DNA of 64,000 nucleotides from Bin5 sp965218625 (GTDB lineage: Bacteria > Chloroflexota > Anaerolineae > Caldilineales > Caldilineaceae), in the NCBI GenBank assembly GCA_965218625.1, contig CBDCLG010000017.1, positions 486,021 through 550,020 on the forward strand, in the 5' to 3' direction. Position numbers and translations under genes: made by a program. The notes below the pieces were generated by a model. The model saw only the letters and a program-made list of their open reading frames with translations, searched no databases and had not been told where the DNA came from. Below are positions 9,513 to 17,367 of the stretch, one piece after another; position 1 is the first letter of the stretch, and every line of letters starts with the position of its first letter.

Positions 9513-9915
9513 TGTGGATAAAGAGTCCACATGTGGGGAAAAGTTGGATAATTGGGGATAAAATCGGGGATAACTTGCAAAAAAGTGGATAAGGCATCTC
9601 ATAAATCCACCATCCGATTTATCCCCGCTTTTGTTGACTTATCCCCAGCTGGGTACAAGTTGGGGATGAATCCCGTATCTTGTGTCGAACATCAATTCGG
9701 CGGATTCTCCCGTCCTGTCCTTTCCTGATCTTCCCGCTGAATTATCCCCATCGGTTATGCTCGTTCCGGTTTGACTTGCCACAATATGCAGGCCTGTTTC
9801 TGCTGCTTCACCACATATCGTGCTATCTACAAGTGTATCCCCATATCACCACCGCCTACGATCACATACTAAATAAAATCAAAAATAAAAATGCTCATAT
9901 CTTGAATGAATATCA
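9513..9915. other. cluster of DnaA-box-like 9-mers with AT-rich flank: candidate oriC
   Basis: A perfect DnaA box TGTGGATAA (reverse of TTATCCACA) lies at 9513-9521. Close relatives follow on the same strand at 9543-9551 (TTATCCAAC when reversed), 9553-9561 (TTATCCCCA), 9565-9573 (TTATCCCCG) and 9584-9592 (TTATCCACT). On the other strand are 9619-9627 (TTATCCCCG), 9639-9647 and 9742-9750 (both TTATCCCCA). Eight such sites in 240 bases far exceeds chance in this GC-rich DNA. An AT-rich stretch at 9866-9915 could be the unwinding element, and a perfect CCACATGTGG palindrome sits at 9527-9536. The 510-base gap between rarA and the M23-like gene holds no other gene. No dnaA or dnaN gene is in the window, so an accessory DnaA-titrating site is an alternative. 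Confidence 0.6.
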
Positions 9916-9919
9916 GAAG

Positions 9920-10432
9920 TCAAGCGGAGTCCAACAGAATGGCGGCCGGCGGCAGATGGGGGAGTGGATCGCTGTAGCCGCCCCATCCGTCGGCAAGGAA
10001 GTAAGGAGCGATGCGAATGCCGAAATGGAAGTTGAGGTCCGGCTCTGGCCCACGCTTGAAACGGCCGAGCAGGGCGCCCCGCTTCACGCGTTGTCCTGTA
10101 TCGACGGCAAGATCCTGGAAGCGGGTGTAAAGGGATTCACCCCACGAGTGGGCAATGCGGACGAAGCGGCCGTGCCGTTCGGCACTGTAACCGATGGCGA
10201 TGATGATGCCGCTGTCCGCGGCGACGATCTTCTCGTTCGGAGACATCTCAAAGTCGATGCCGTCGTGCCCGAAGAGCGCTTTGTCGCCCGAAATAAAGCG
10301 CCGGTAGTACTCAGGCCGGGCACCCCACTTCTGAACGATGCGGCGCTGGCCTTCAAATGGCGCTGTCAGGTAGACGCCTTCAGGTTCGTAGTAGCCGTTT
10401 TCGATCGCGCTGTGGACAAAGTTAAATGACAT
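9920..10432 (-). CDS. M23/LytM-like peptidase family protein, active site incomplete
   Basis: The 170-residue product has the LytM fold signature: HxxxD at H56-D60 (GHDGIDF), the GxxVxIxH-like strand GRFVRIAHSWGES with H95, and a final strand NFHFGIR at 134-140. In active M23 endopeptidases the last motif is HxH; here the first histidine is replaced by N134 while H136 remains. That suggests a degenerate peptidase or a binding protein for peptidoglycan rather than a lysostaphin-like hydrolase. There is no signal peptide, which is also odd for a cell-wall enzyme. It borders the candidate origin. Confidence 0.75.
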   Translation of the reverse strand: MSFNFVHSAIENGYYEPEGVYLTAPFEGQRRIVQKWGARPEYYRRFISGDKALFGHDGIDFEMSPNEKIVAADSGIIIAIGYSAERHGRFVRIAHSWGESLYTRFQDLAVDTGQRVKRGALLGRFKRGPEPDLNFHFGIRIAPYFLADGWGGYSDPLPHLPPAAILLDSA

Positions 10433-10496
10433 CGGCAGCGTTGGTCAAATGGCCCGTCTCGTTGACTGGATGCAGTGCGTGTGATTCGATTCAGAT

Positions 10497-10525
10497 TCGA
10501 CAACGCTTTTGTAAAAAGGTATACT
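10497..10525 (+). promoter_or_regulatory. predicted sigma-70 promoter of the FmdB-like gene
   Basis: TCGACA at 10497-10502 and TATACT at 10520-10525 are separated by exactly 17 bases, each matching the consensus at five of six positions. The start codon of the next gene is 120 bases downstream. Confidence 0.5.
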
Positions 10526-10644
10526 TGGGCAGTGTGCATTTTGGCGTGCAGGACACGATGCAGTTGAACGTGAGCGGGCTTCGGGTAGTATAGTTGTGTA
10601 GGCAGATTTGGCAAAGAAAGTTACGACCAGAGTGAGGGTGTTCG

Positions 10645-11016
10645 ATGCCTATTTATGAACTTGCCTGCAAAGAGTGCGGGAATCAATTCGAGCGCATCGT
10701 TTCATTTTCCAGCACGGTTTTGCCCGCTTGTCCGACCTGCGGCTCGGTGGAGGTCATGCGGCTTCTGAGCAAGCCGGCCATTCATTTCAAGGGGAGTGGA
10801 TGGTATATCACCGACAGCAAGAAGGAGGACGAAAAGAAGAAGGCCGCGGCGCAAAAGGAGGACAGCAACGGCGCAGCGGTTGAGAAGTCGGCTGAGAAGT
10901 CGGCGGAAAAATCGACCGAGAGCGAATCGAAGAGCGAGACCAAAGGCGAGACCAAAGCGGAAGGCAAGAGCAGTTCGTCGAGCGGGACCGAGAGCTCGGC
11001 CAAAGAGGAAGGATAG
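10645..11016 (+). CDS. FmdB-family zinc ribbon protein
   Basis: The first 60 residues are the FmdB zinc ribbon: MPIYELACKECGNQFE with CxxC, then ACPTCGS with a second CxxC, and the terminal GSGWYITD segment typical of the family. The remaining half is a low-complexity tail of lysine, glutamate and serine (repeats of EKSAEKSAEKS type) with no fold expected. Family members are small putative regulatory proteins; their biochemical role is not established. A GAGGG ribosome-binding site precedes the ATG and a strong terminator follows, so this is a single-gene transcription unit. Confidence 0.9.
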   Translation: MPIYELACKECGNQFERIVSFSSTVLPACPTCGSVEVMRLLSKPAIHFKGSGWYITDSKKEDEKKKAAAQKEDSNGAAVEKSAEKSAEKSTESESKSETKGETKAEGKSSSSSGTESSAKEEG

Positions 11017-11068
11017 TTTTCACGGCCAGTCGCAGCGCGCCTGAAAAGTGAAGAGAGCCGGTCTGTTG

Positions 11069-11099
11069 ACACCCTTGCGCTTGCGCTAAGGGTGTTTTT
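11069..11099 (+). terminator. Rho-independent terminator after the FmdB-like gene
   Basis: The arms ACACCCTT (11069-11076) and AAGGGTGT (11088-11095) pair perfectly around a short GC-rich loop that can extend the stem, and a run of T residues follows. It ends transcription of the plus-strand gene just before the convergent gene begins. Confidence 0.85.
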
Positions 11100-11106
11100 G
11101 CACTGT

Positions 11107-11865
11107 TCAGGAAACCGGTTCGAGTTTATCGGCCAGGAGGGAGGCGAGAAAGGTGCGTTCCTGGTCGGCGTCGAAGAGGATTTTGACGCGCCTATCCGCG
11201 CCCTCACCGCTGATTTCGGTGATAACGCCGGCGCCGAAATGTGAGTGGGCGATGCGCTGTCCGCAGGCGAGTTGATCGAGCGTGCGCAGCTGCGAGCGGG
11301 TCGGCTGCGGTGGTTGCGCTGAGGCCGCCTGCTGCAACGAGGTGGCGATGTTGGCTTCACGGTCGCGCCAGGCCTCCGCCAGCGTGTCAACCGTCTGGTC
11401 CGGGTCCTTGGAGAGAGAGATGCGCAGCCGGTTGGCGCGTTGCAGCGCCGCGGCGAGGGTATCCATCGACGCGCTCTTCTCCCGGTCGGCCTGGGAATCG
11501 AGCGCGGTCAGGCGGCTGGCGCGGCTCAGGACGCGCAGAAAGCGGTCCATCTGCTTGACGGGCTCGTCGAACGGGTCGATCACCGCCAGTTGAACGCCGT
11601 TGCGGCGGCAGAGTTCGTCGCGAATCCGGTCGCGCTGCTCCTCCTCGTGCAGCTCCCCATCGCTACGCCGGCGGCGTCCCGTTCCGGTCAGGCCGGAGAA
11701 GCGCACCGCGATATTGACGGACGGGTAGAGGTAGTCCAGTTTGAGGCGGCGGCGCGTCGCCGGGTTGATCAGCCATTCGGGGCTTACGTTGGACTGCGGG
11801 TGGGGTTCATCGAATACACGGGCGAATATCTCGCGCCAAGCGTTTACAAATTGATAAGCTGACAT
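11107..11865 (-). CDS. hypothetical protein with PcrA/UvrD-type C-terminal Tudor-like domain
   Basis: The last 50 residues (HSHFGAGVITEISGEGADRR...LFDADQERTF) match the small beta-barrel that ends UvrD/PcrA helicases, where it contacts RNA polymerase. No helicase domain is present. The N-terminal 110 residues (RRLKLDYLYPSVNIAVRFSG, then a helix and LCRRNGVQLAVIDP) have the spacing of a PD-(D/E)XK endonuclease-like fold of the Vsr/DUF559 kind, but the acidic residue expected in the second strand is arginine, so catalysis is doubtful. The middle is helical. I do not recognise the protein by name; a nucleic-acid transaction linked to transcription or repair is an inference. Confidence 0.7.
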   Translation of the reverse strand: MSAYQFVNAWREIFARVFDEPHPQSNVSPEWLINPATRRRLKLDYLYPSVNIAVRFSGLTGTGRRRRSDGELHEEEQRDRIRDELCRRNGVQLAVIDPFDEPVKQMDRFLRVLSRASRLTALDSQADREKSASMDTLAAALQRANRLRISLSKDPDQTVDTLAEAWRDREANIATSLQQAASAQPPQPTRSQLRTLDQLACGQRIAHSHFGAGVITEISGEGADRRVKILFDADQERTFLASLLADKLEPVS

Positions 11866-12010
11866 GGAATCTCTGCTTGCGCGCTAAGTCGGCGCAAATT
11901 ACCCTTTCCTTGATTGACTGAGCAGGAAAATCATTGAAGCATTGTACAGAACCGTTGCCGCAAGGCAAAAGTCGCCGGGCGCGGGAACGGTCAATCGCGG
12001 CAGGAGCGCT

Positions 12011-13666
12011 ATGACGAGGTCGGAGAGGCGTGACAGGCAGGCCCTGGGCGATGGCGGTAGCGTACGTGCGCTGGACAGCAGAGGGATCGCCGGCGCGGCG
12101 ACGCTGGTGATGCTGCTGTTCATTCTGAGCCGGGGCACTGGTCTGCTGCGGGAGATAATCATCGGCGCCCGCTTCGGTACCAGTGCGGAATTGGACGCCT
12201 ATCTGGCCGCGTTCCGCATTCCTGATCTACTCTTTCAGCTTGTGGCGGGCGGTGCGCTGGGGAGCGCCTTCATTCCCGCCTTTGCCGCCGCGTGGACGGA
12301 GGGCAGCCGCCGCGAGGCCTGGCTGCTGTTCAGCCGCATTCTGAATCTATTAACGCTGTTCCTTGTCGTTCTGTGCGGGCTGGCAATGCTGTTTGCCGAA
12401 CCGCTGACCGCGCGGGTGATCGCGCCGGGCTTCTCCGCCGAGCAACAGCGGTTGGCCGCGTCGCTGATGCGCTGGATGCTGGCGAGCACGGTTGTTTTCG
12501 GCGCCAGCGGCCTGATCATGGGTGCGCTCAACGCGGTGCAGCACTTTCTGCTGCCGGCTGTGGCGCCTGCGCTCTACAACTGCGCCATTATCGCCGGCGC
12601 GGGGCTGCTCGCCCCGCACTTGGGCATCCACGGCCTCGTCATCGGTGTCGCGGCCGGCGCCCTGCTGCACCTGCTTGTGCAGCTGCCCGCTCTTCTGCGT
12701 CAGGGCGTCCACTACCGCTTCAGCTTCCACTGGCAGGATGCGCAGGTGCGGGAGGTGGCTCGGCTGATGGCGCCGCGCGTACTGGGGCTGCTATTTGTCC
12801 AGCTCAATTTTCTGGTCAATACAGTTCTGGCAAGCGGCCTGCCGGACGGCAGTCTGAGTGCGCTCAACTACGCCTGGCTGCTGATGCTGCTGCCGCAGGG
12901 CATCTTCGCCCAGGCCGTTGCCACCGTGGCATTTCCCACTTTTTCCGCTCAGGTTGCTGCCGGCAGCCGCGCCCAGCTGCTGCAGACGCTCAGCGGCCTG
13001 CTGCGTCTGATCCTTTTCCTCTCCATTCCGGCGGCGTTCCTGCTCTTCATCCTCGACGAACCGCTCATCCAGCTTCTGTTCCAGCGCGGCCGCTTTGACG
13101 CCGGCAGCACGCAGGCCGTCGCCTACGCGCTGCGCTTCTATGCGCTCGGGCTGGTGGCCCACGCCGTGGTCGAAATTGTGGTGCGGGTCTTTTATGCGCT
13201 GCACGACACCGCGACGCCGGTGGTCGTCGGCGTGGCGACGATGGCGCTGAACATCGCGTTGAGCCTGGCGCTGATCGGCGGCCTGAGCTACGGCGGGTTG
13301 GCGCTGGCCAACAGCGTCGCGACCGGGCTTGAGATGCTGCTTCTGCTTCTTCTGCTGGGGCGTAAGGTGCGCAAGGACGGCGCAGAGGGGACGGATGGAG
13401 CGAAGGCGCCGGGCCTGCCCGTGGGTGAACTGTTGACGAGCGCCGGGCGTTCAATTCTGGCTGCCGCGGTGATGGCGGGGGGGGTCCTGTTCTGGCTGGC
13501 GATGCTGCCGGCGGGCGGTGCAATTTTCGGCATTCCTGCAGGATGGGCGGCGGCGTTCACAGGGGCGGGACTGGGCGTTGTCATCTATACGCTTGCCAGC
13601 CATCTTCTTGGCGGTGCGGAGACGCGTCAGCTATGGGCGCTGGCGCGCAGGCACCCCCAAGAGTAG
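12011..13666 (+). CDS. murJ: lipid II flippase MurJ (MviN family)
   Basis: MurJ moves lipid-linked peptidoglycan precursor across the cytoplasmic membrane. The 551-residue product has about fourteen hydrophobic segments and family motifs: SRGTGLLREIIIGARFGTS at the start, then DAYLAAFRIPDLLFQL and GGALGSAFIPAF, and later QLLFQRGRFDAGST. The ATG at 12011 is preferred over the upstream one at 11942 because a GGAG lies four bases before it and the extra 23 residues look non-coding. The gene is intact and no partner wall genes sit next to it. Confidence 0.93.
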   Translation: MTRSERRDRQALGDGGSVRALDSRGIAGAATLVMLLFILSRGTGLLREIIIGARFGTSAELDAYLAAFRIPDLLFQLVAGGALGSAFIPAFAAAWTEGSRREAWLLFSRILNLLTLFLVVLCGLAMLFAEPLTARVIAPGFSAEQQRLAASLMRWMLASTVVFGASGLIMGALNAVQHFLLPAVAPALYNCAIIAGAGLLAPHLGIHGLVIGVAAGALLHLLVQLPALLRQGVHYRFSFHWQDAQVREVARLMAPRVLGLLFVQLNFLVNTVLASGLPDGSLSALNYAWLLMLLPQGIFAQAVATVAFPTFSAQVAAGSRAQLLQTLSGLLRLILFLSIPAAFLLFILDEPLIQLLFQRGRFDAGSTQAVAYALRFYALGLVAHAVVEIVVRVFYALHDTATPVVVGVATMALNIALSLALIGGLSYGGLALANSVATGLEMLLLLLLLGRKVRKDGAEGTDGAKAPGLPVGELLTSAGRSILAAAVMAGGVLFWLAMLPAGGAIFGIPAGWAAAFTGAGLGVVIYTLASHLLGGAETRQLWALARRHPQE

Positions 13667-14160
13667 CTCAAACCAACCGCAACGCGACGAATCGGGACAC
13701 CATTTGCTTCGTTGACTGGAGGGTTTTGTCGACCTGACGCAGACCAAATGAGCATATTCAGAGAGATGACAGGGCGATGTCAGGTCGGAGTCAGGGAGGC
13801 AGGGGCGGGAGCGTGTAGGATAAGGACGCAGGTACAGACGACGAGGTTAAGCGTGTTGCCAACCGGCCCACGAGGAATTCGCAAAGTGACAGAGGCGTTG
13901 TTCGCCGCCATCGCAGGCCCCGCAAGGGAAGCAGGTGGCGAAGCCGCTGCAGTGGACGTGGGGCAACCGATTCGAGTTCTGCCAAATCACTAACCTTACG
14001 CTAACGCAAATGTAAGCAACCGCGGCTATACTGTTTCGTATGGGTACAGTGGAGGGCTGTCTCAGTGTTGCTTTTTGACCTGCTGTCCATGCGATGGGTA
14101 TGATAAGCTGCGGAATTTACAGCAACAAAACTGGTTGGTCAAGTATGGGTGGGACGGCCT
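13667..14160. other. intergenic region between murJ and the YugP-like genes
   Basis: Nearly 500 bases with no recognisable gene, tRNA or repeat. A TATACT at 14027-14032 could be a -10 box for the following peptidase genes, but no -35 box of reasonable quality stands at the right distance. Confidence 0.35.
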
Positions 14161-14886
14161 ATGCTCGCCTTTGCTCCAATACCATTGCTTTTCAGCCTTC
14201 CGGGCCTTCTGTTGGGCTTCTGGGCGCAGTTCAGAATTCGTTCTGCCTGGAACACGTATTCGGCAGTGTCGTCGGAACTCGGCGTGTCGGGCGCGCAAGT
14301 AGCGCGCGAAATCCTTGATTCGAGCGGGTTGGGGCACGTGACCGTTGAGGAGACGCGCGGCTTTCTCTCCGATCATTACGATCCTGCAGGAAAGAGGCTG
14401 CGTCTGAGTAAGGGAGTCTACCGGGGAAAGAGTGTCGCCGCCATGGGCGTAGCCGCGCACGAAGTTGGCCACGCGTTGCAAGACAGTGAAAGCTACCGCC
14501 CCCTGATCCTGCGCAGCGGCATGGTTCCCGGCGTGCAGATCGGCAGTTGGCTGGGGCCGATTCTCTTTTCGATCGGCCTGGCCATACCTTCGGCGTGGGG
14601 GCAGATTCTGGCGTTGCTTGGCCTGGTGCTTTTCGGCATGACCGCGCTGTTTGCGCTGATCACTCTCCCGGTCGAGTTTGACGCCAGCAAGCGTGCCAGG
14701 CAGGTCCTTGTCAGCGAGGGGCTCGTCACCGGCCAGCAGGAACTGAGCGGCGTCAAGAAGGTTCTGGATGCCGCGGCTCTGTCCTATGTGGCCGTTGCCG
14801 TGCAGGCGTTCATGGCCCTGTTTCATTATCTCTATCTGTTCCTGTTGCAAGACCGGAAAAGCAGCAAACAGGAAGAGCGGGTTTGA
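14161..14886 (+). CDS. YugP-like membrane zinc metallopeptidase (copy 1)
   Basis: The 241-residue product contains the zinc motif HEVGH at residues 100-104, preceded by SVAAMGVAA, and at least three hydrophobic segments (residues 4-22, about 130-175, and the C-terminus). This is the arrangement of the YugP family of membrane-bound neutral zinc metallopeptidases. The GTG at 14149 is in frame, but the ATG at 14161 aligns exactly with the start of the second copy and is chosen. The two copies have HExGH at identical residue numbers and share long identical blocks such as VEETRGFLSDHYDP. Substrates are unknown. Confidence 0.88.
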   Translation: MLAFAPIPLLFSLPGLLLGFWAQFRIRSAWNTYSAVSSELGVSGAQVAREILDSSGLGHVTVEETRGFLSDHYDPAGKRLRLSKGVYRGKSVAAMGVAAHEVGHALQDSESYRPLILRSGMVPGVQIGSWLGPILFSIGLAIPSAWGQILALLGLVLFGMTALFALITLPVEFDASKRARQVLVSEGLVTGQQELSGVKKVLDAAALSYVAVAVQAFMALFHYLYLFLLQDRKSSKQEERV

Positions 14887-15033
14887 GTGGCGCAGTTTGC
14901 ATATCGCCGCCGGCCTGAATACTGCTCCTGGATGCTCAAGGGTGGTTGGTCCCGCGCCGATATGAGGCATTGGGGATCAGTTCAGAACAGAACCGGACAC
15001 GATAGATCCGGTAAGAATAGGATGAGGTGAGCC

Positions 15034-15732
15034 ATGTTTTTCTTCGATCCACTTTACATTATCATCAGCCTGCCGGCGCTGGCGTTGGGGTTTTGGGCGC
15101 AGATGAAGGTCAAGTCCGCGTTCAACAAGTACTCGCGCGTGGCGGCCGGGCGTGGGACGTCCGGCGCGCAGGTGGCGCGGCGCATCCTCGATTCGAATGG
15201 ATTGGGGCACGTGAACGTTGAGGAGACGCGCGGCTTTCTCTCCGACCACTATGACCCGCGGTCGAGAACGCTGCGGCTGAGTCCGCAGGTCTATCAGAGC
15301 AACAGCGTGGCCTCGGTCGGTGTGGCTGCGCATGAGGCGGGCCACGCGCTGCAGCACAGCACCAACTACGCGCCTCTCACGCTGCGCAGCGCGATCGTAC
15401 CCGGCGTGCAGATCGGCAGCTGGCTGGGCCCGATCATCTTTATCATTGGCATGTTCTTGGGGCCGGGGCTGGGGTTCACGGTCTCATTGCTGGGGCTGGT
15501 CCTGTTCGCCGCGGTCGCCGTGTTTACGCTGGTGACGCTGCCGGTCGAGTTCAACGCCAGCAAGCGGGCCAAGGAGGTCCTGGTGGCGCAGGGGTTCGTC
15601 GGCCAGCACGAGATGAAGGGTGTCAACGCGGTGCTCGATGCCGCGGCGCTGACCTACGTGGCCGCCGCGATCCAGGCGATCACAACGCTGCTCTACTATG
15701 CCTTCATCCTGTTCGCGCGCAGCCGCGACTGA
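15034..15732 (+). CDS. YugP-like membrane zinc metallopeptidase (copy 2)
   Basis: This 232-residue paralogue of the preceding gene has HEAGH at residues 100-104, the shared block VEETRGFLSDHYDP and the same membrane segments. A GAGGTGA ribosome-binding site precedes the ATG. The 147-base spacer between the copies is non-coding. The pair arose by tandem duplication of a gene family that usually has one member; the differing C-termini suggest some specialisation. Confidence 0.9.
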   Translation: MFFFDPLYIIISLPALALGFWAQMKVKSAFNKYSRVAAGRGTSGAQVARRILDSNGLGHVNVEETRGFLSDHYDPRSRTLRLSPQVYQSNSVASVGVAAHEAGHALQHSTNYAPLTLRSAIVPGVQIGSWLGPIIFIIGMFLGPGLGFTVSLLGLVLFAAVAVFTLVTLPVEFNASKRAKEVLVAQGFVGQHEMKGVNAVLDAAALTYVAAAIQAITTLLYYAFILFARSRD

Positions 15733-15823
15733 GCGGGCCGTTTCCCGCGGGGGAGAAGATGCGTCGGCAGGCGGCGTCCGGATTCCCGCAGACGCGGCCT
15801 GCCGTTCGAATGGAGTCTGAACT

Positions 15824-16096
15824 ATGTTTACCGGACAACAAGGCGCAGTGCGCTTCTTTCGCACGGGGCAGCGAATGTCCCGACAGGCCGGCGGGTTAAG
15901 CCGCTGGCTGCTCGTCGCCCCGGGACTGTCACTGGTTCTCTTCGGTCTGGCGATCCTGCTGTGGCCGGAGTTGTTGGCCTATCTGGTGGCGGGGCTTTTC
16001 ATTGCGGTCGGCGTCAGCGTTACGGGCTGGGGCTGGCGGCTCTCCCGGCGACAGCGCAACGCGGCAGCCGGCTGGCAGGTCGTCGACGGGTTCTGA
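15824..16096 (+). CDS. small two-helix membrane protein
   Basis: The 90-residue product has a basic N-terminus (residues 1-27), two predicted transmembrane helices (about 28-46 and 50-67, separated by WPEL) and a basic C-terminal tail. I do not recognise a family. It may be co-transcribed with the YugP-like genes 90 bases upstream. A weak GGAG lies nine bases before the ATG. Confidence 0.6.
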   Translation: MFTGQQGAVRFFRTGQRMSRQAGGLSRWLLVAPGLSLVLFGLAILLWPELLAYLVAGLFIAVGVSVTGWGWRLSRRQRNAAAGWQVVDGF

Positions 16097-16136
16097 GTCA
16101 CGCGGCCGTAAGCAAGTGGTGAGCGCGTCGCTGCTG

Positions 16137-16167
16137 CACCGACCCCTGACCCCTGACCACTGCCCCT
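16137..16167. repeat. degenerate heptamer array, CCCTGAC type
   Basis: About four units with 7-base period (CACCGAC, CCCTGAC, CCCTGAC, CACTGCC) lie between the small membrane protein and the end of the zinc-ribbon gene, touching its stop codon. Confidence 0.55.
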
Positions 16168-16552
16168 ATTCGTCGACCTCGATGGTGTGTTCTTCCTCGC
16201 CGGAGCGCCACACGCCGTTTCGGTCCCCGACAGCCCACTTTGAGCGGATATGGATGACGCGCCCGCCCCGTTTTTTGCGGGGTTGGCCGGGTTGCCGCGG
16301 CGCGCTGCGGTCCAGCGCGTTCGATGCCAGCGCCGGCAGCTGATTCTGCAGCAGCTGCAGCCCGGCCCGCAGCGCCAGCCCCGCCAGACCGACTGCAACC
16401 GGCAGCCCGACCTTCGTCACCACCTCCGGCAGGTTGTTGCGCCTCTCAAGCGGATATCCGTCCTCGGTATTGTAGCCGCATGCGCTGCAGTGGCGCGCAT
16501 TCATCGCCACATCCTGGCCGCAGCCGGGGCAGACCCGATAGACCTCGCTCAT
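16166..16552 (-). CDS. zinc-ribbon membrane-associated protein
   Basis: The product starts MSEVYRVCPGCGQD and has a second cysteine pair in HCSACGYN, a typical four-cysteine zinc ribbon in the first 30 residues. A hydrophobic segment (VVTKVGLPVAVGLAGLALRAG) follows, then a basic stretch and an acidic C-terminus (EEEHTIEVDE). The ATG at 16552 is chosen over 16597 because an AGGA lies just upstream of it. Function unknown; short zinc ribbons joined to membrane anchors are common and often unannotated. Confidence 0.7.
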   Translation of the reverse strand: MSEVYRVCPGCGQDVAMNARHCSACGYNTEDGYPLERRNNLPEVVTKVGLPVAVGLAGLALRAGLQLLQNQLPALASNALDRSAPRQPGQPRKKRGGRVIHIRSKWAVGDRNGVWRSGEEEHTIEVDE

Positions 16553-16587
16553 ACTGATTCCTTTCTCCCGCAAAACAGGTGCCCATA

Positions 16588-16617
16588 AGTATAGCAAACC
16601 TTTCGACGATGGCTCAA
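16588..16617 (-). promoter_or_regulatory. predicted promoter of the zinc-ribbon gene
   Basis: On the minus strand TTGAGC (16617-16612) and TATACT (16593-16588) are separated by 18 bases. They lie about 35 bases before the start codon. Confidence 0.45.
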
Positions 16618-16764
16618 GCAGGGGCGCGCGGGCAGGTAAGACTCCGAATCTGGGCTACGCCCGCCCTGGCCACCTCCTTGGCATGCTACCCTGTCGCGCT
16701 ACAATTGCCTCTACCCGCCGCAAGTGTCTTCATTTCCAGATAGCCCGACATGATATGAGTTGAG

Positions 16765-17022
16765 GTGGCGGAGGCGGTCCGCCTGATTCAACGGCGGATT
16801 CGCTGGAAGCCCGGAAGCGCTATGTATCATCTGCGGAATCCCAAAAGGAGAGGGCATCTGGCTATTGATGCGACGCTGGCTGGGTATGAACAGATAATTC
16901 GTTCTGTCTTATTGAATCAGACAGCCACCGCGTATCTGTATAAGTACGATAACGTTTCTTTTGATGAAAATGTCAAGGATGATACCGATCAGGCCTGCAA
17001 GATAGACGTTGCATGCCATTAA
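16765..17022 (+). CDS. small ORF, possibly a gene remnant
   Basis: From a GTG at 16765 the frame encodes 85 residues that look protein-like (KPGSAMYHLRNPKRRGHLAID, then ATLAGYEQIIRSVLLNQ) before losing character at the end. I recall no named family. It may be the 5' part of a broken gene, since the rest of the 770-base gap up to 17367 shows no continuation in any frame. That remainder holds only a short heptamer array at 17136-17165. Confidence 0.3.
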   Translation: MAEAVRLIQRRIRWKPGSAMYHLRNPKRRGHLAIDATLAGYEQIIRSVLLNQTATAYLYKYDNVSFDENVKDDTDQACKIDVACH

Positions 17023-17135
17023 TTGCTATACTTGCCTGCATTCTCCCATGCGACTCGCTGGGATGGATATGCCCGGCGCGAGCAGAGGCAGAATCTCCTT
17101 GCAAGCCGAAGTCGCGTTGGCCGAACGGCGTGTGC

Positions 17136-17165
17136 CAGTACAGAGTACAGAGCACAGAGTGAAGG
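17136..17165. repeat. degenerate heptamer array, GTACAGA type
   Basis: Four consecutive units of 7 bases (GTACAGA twice, GCACAGA, GTGAAGG) in an otherwise empty intergenic region. Confidence 0.5.
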
Positions 17166-17367
17166 GTACCTATTGGGCCCACATCCATTTTATTCCGCGT
17201 AAAAGGAGGATCGAGTCCAGCAGAACCCCGACAGCGCCCCCGATTTACCACGGTCAGATGACGATTTTGGCTGCGGGCCTCACCGTTGACAGCCGCACTG
17301 TTGACCGAGTTCATGCCGGTTCAGACCGGCACTCCTACTTCACCACTTTGCAGAAAGGAAACGAACG

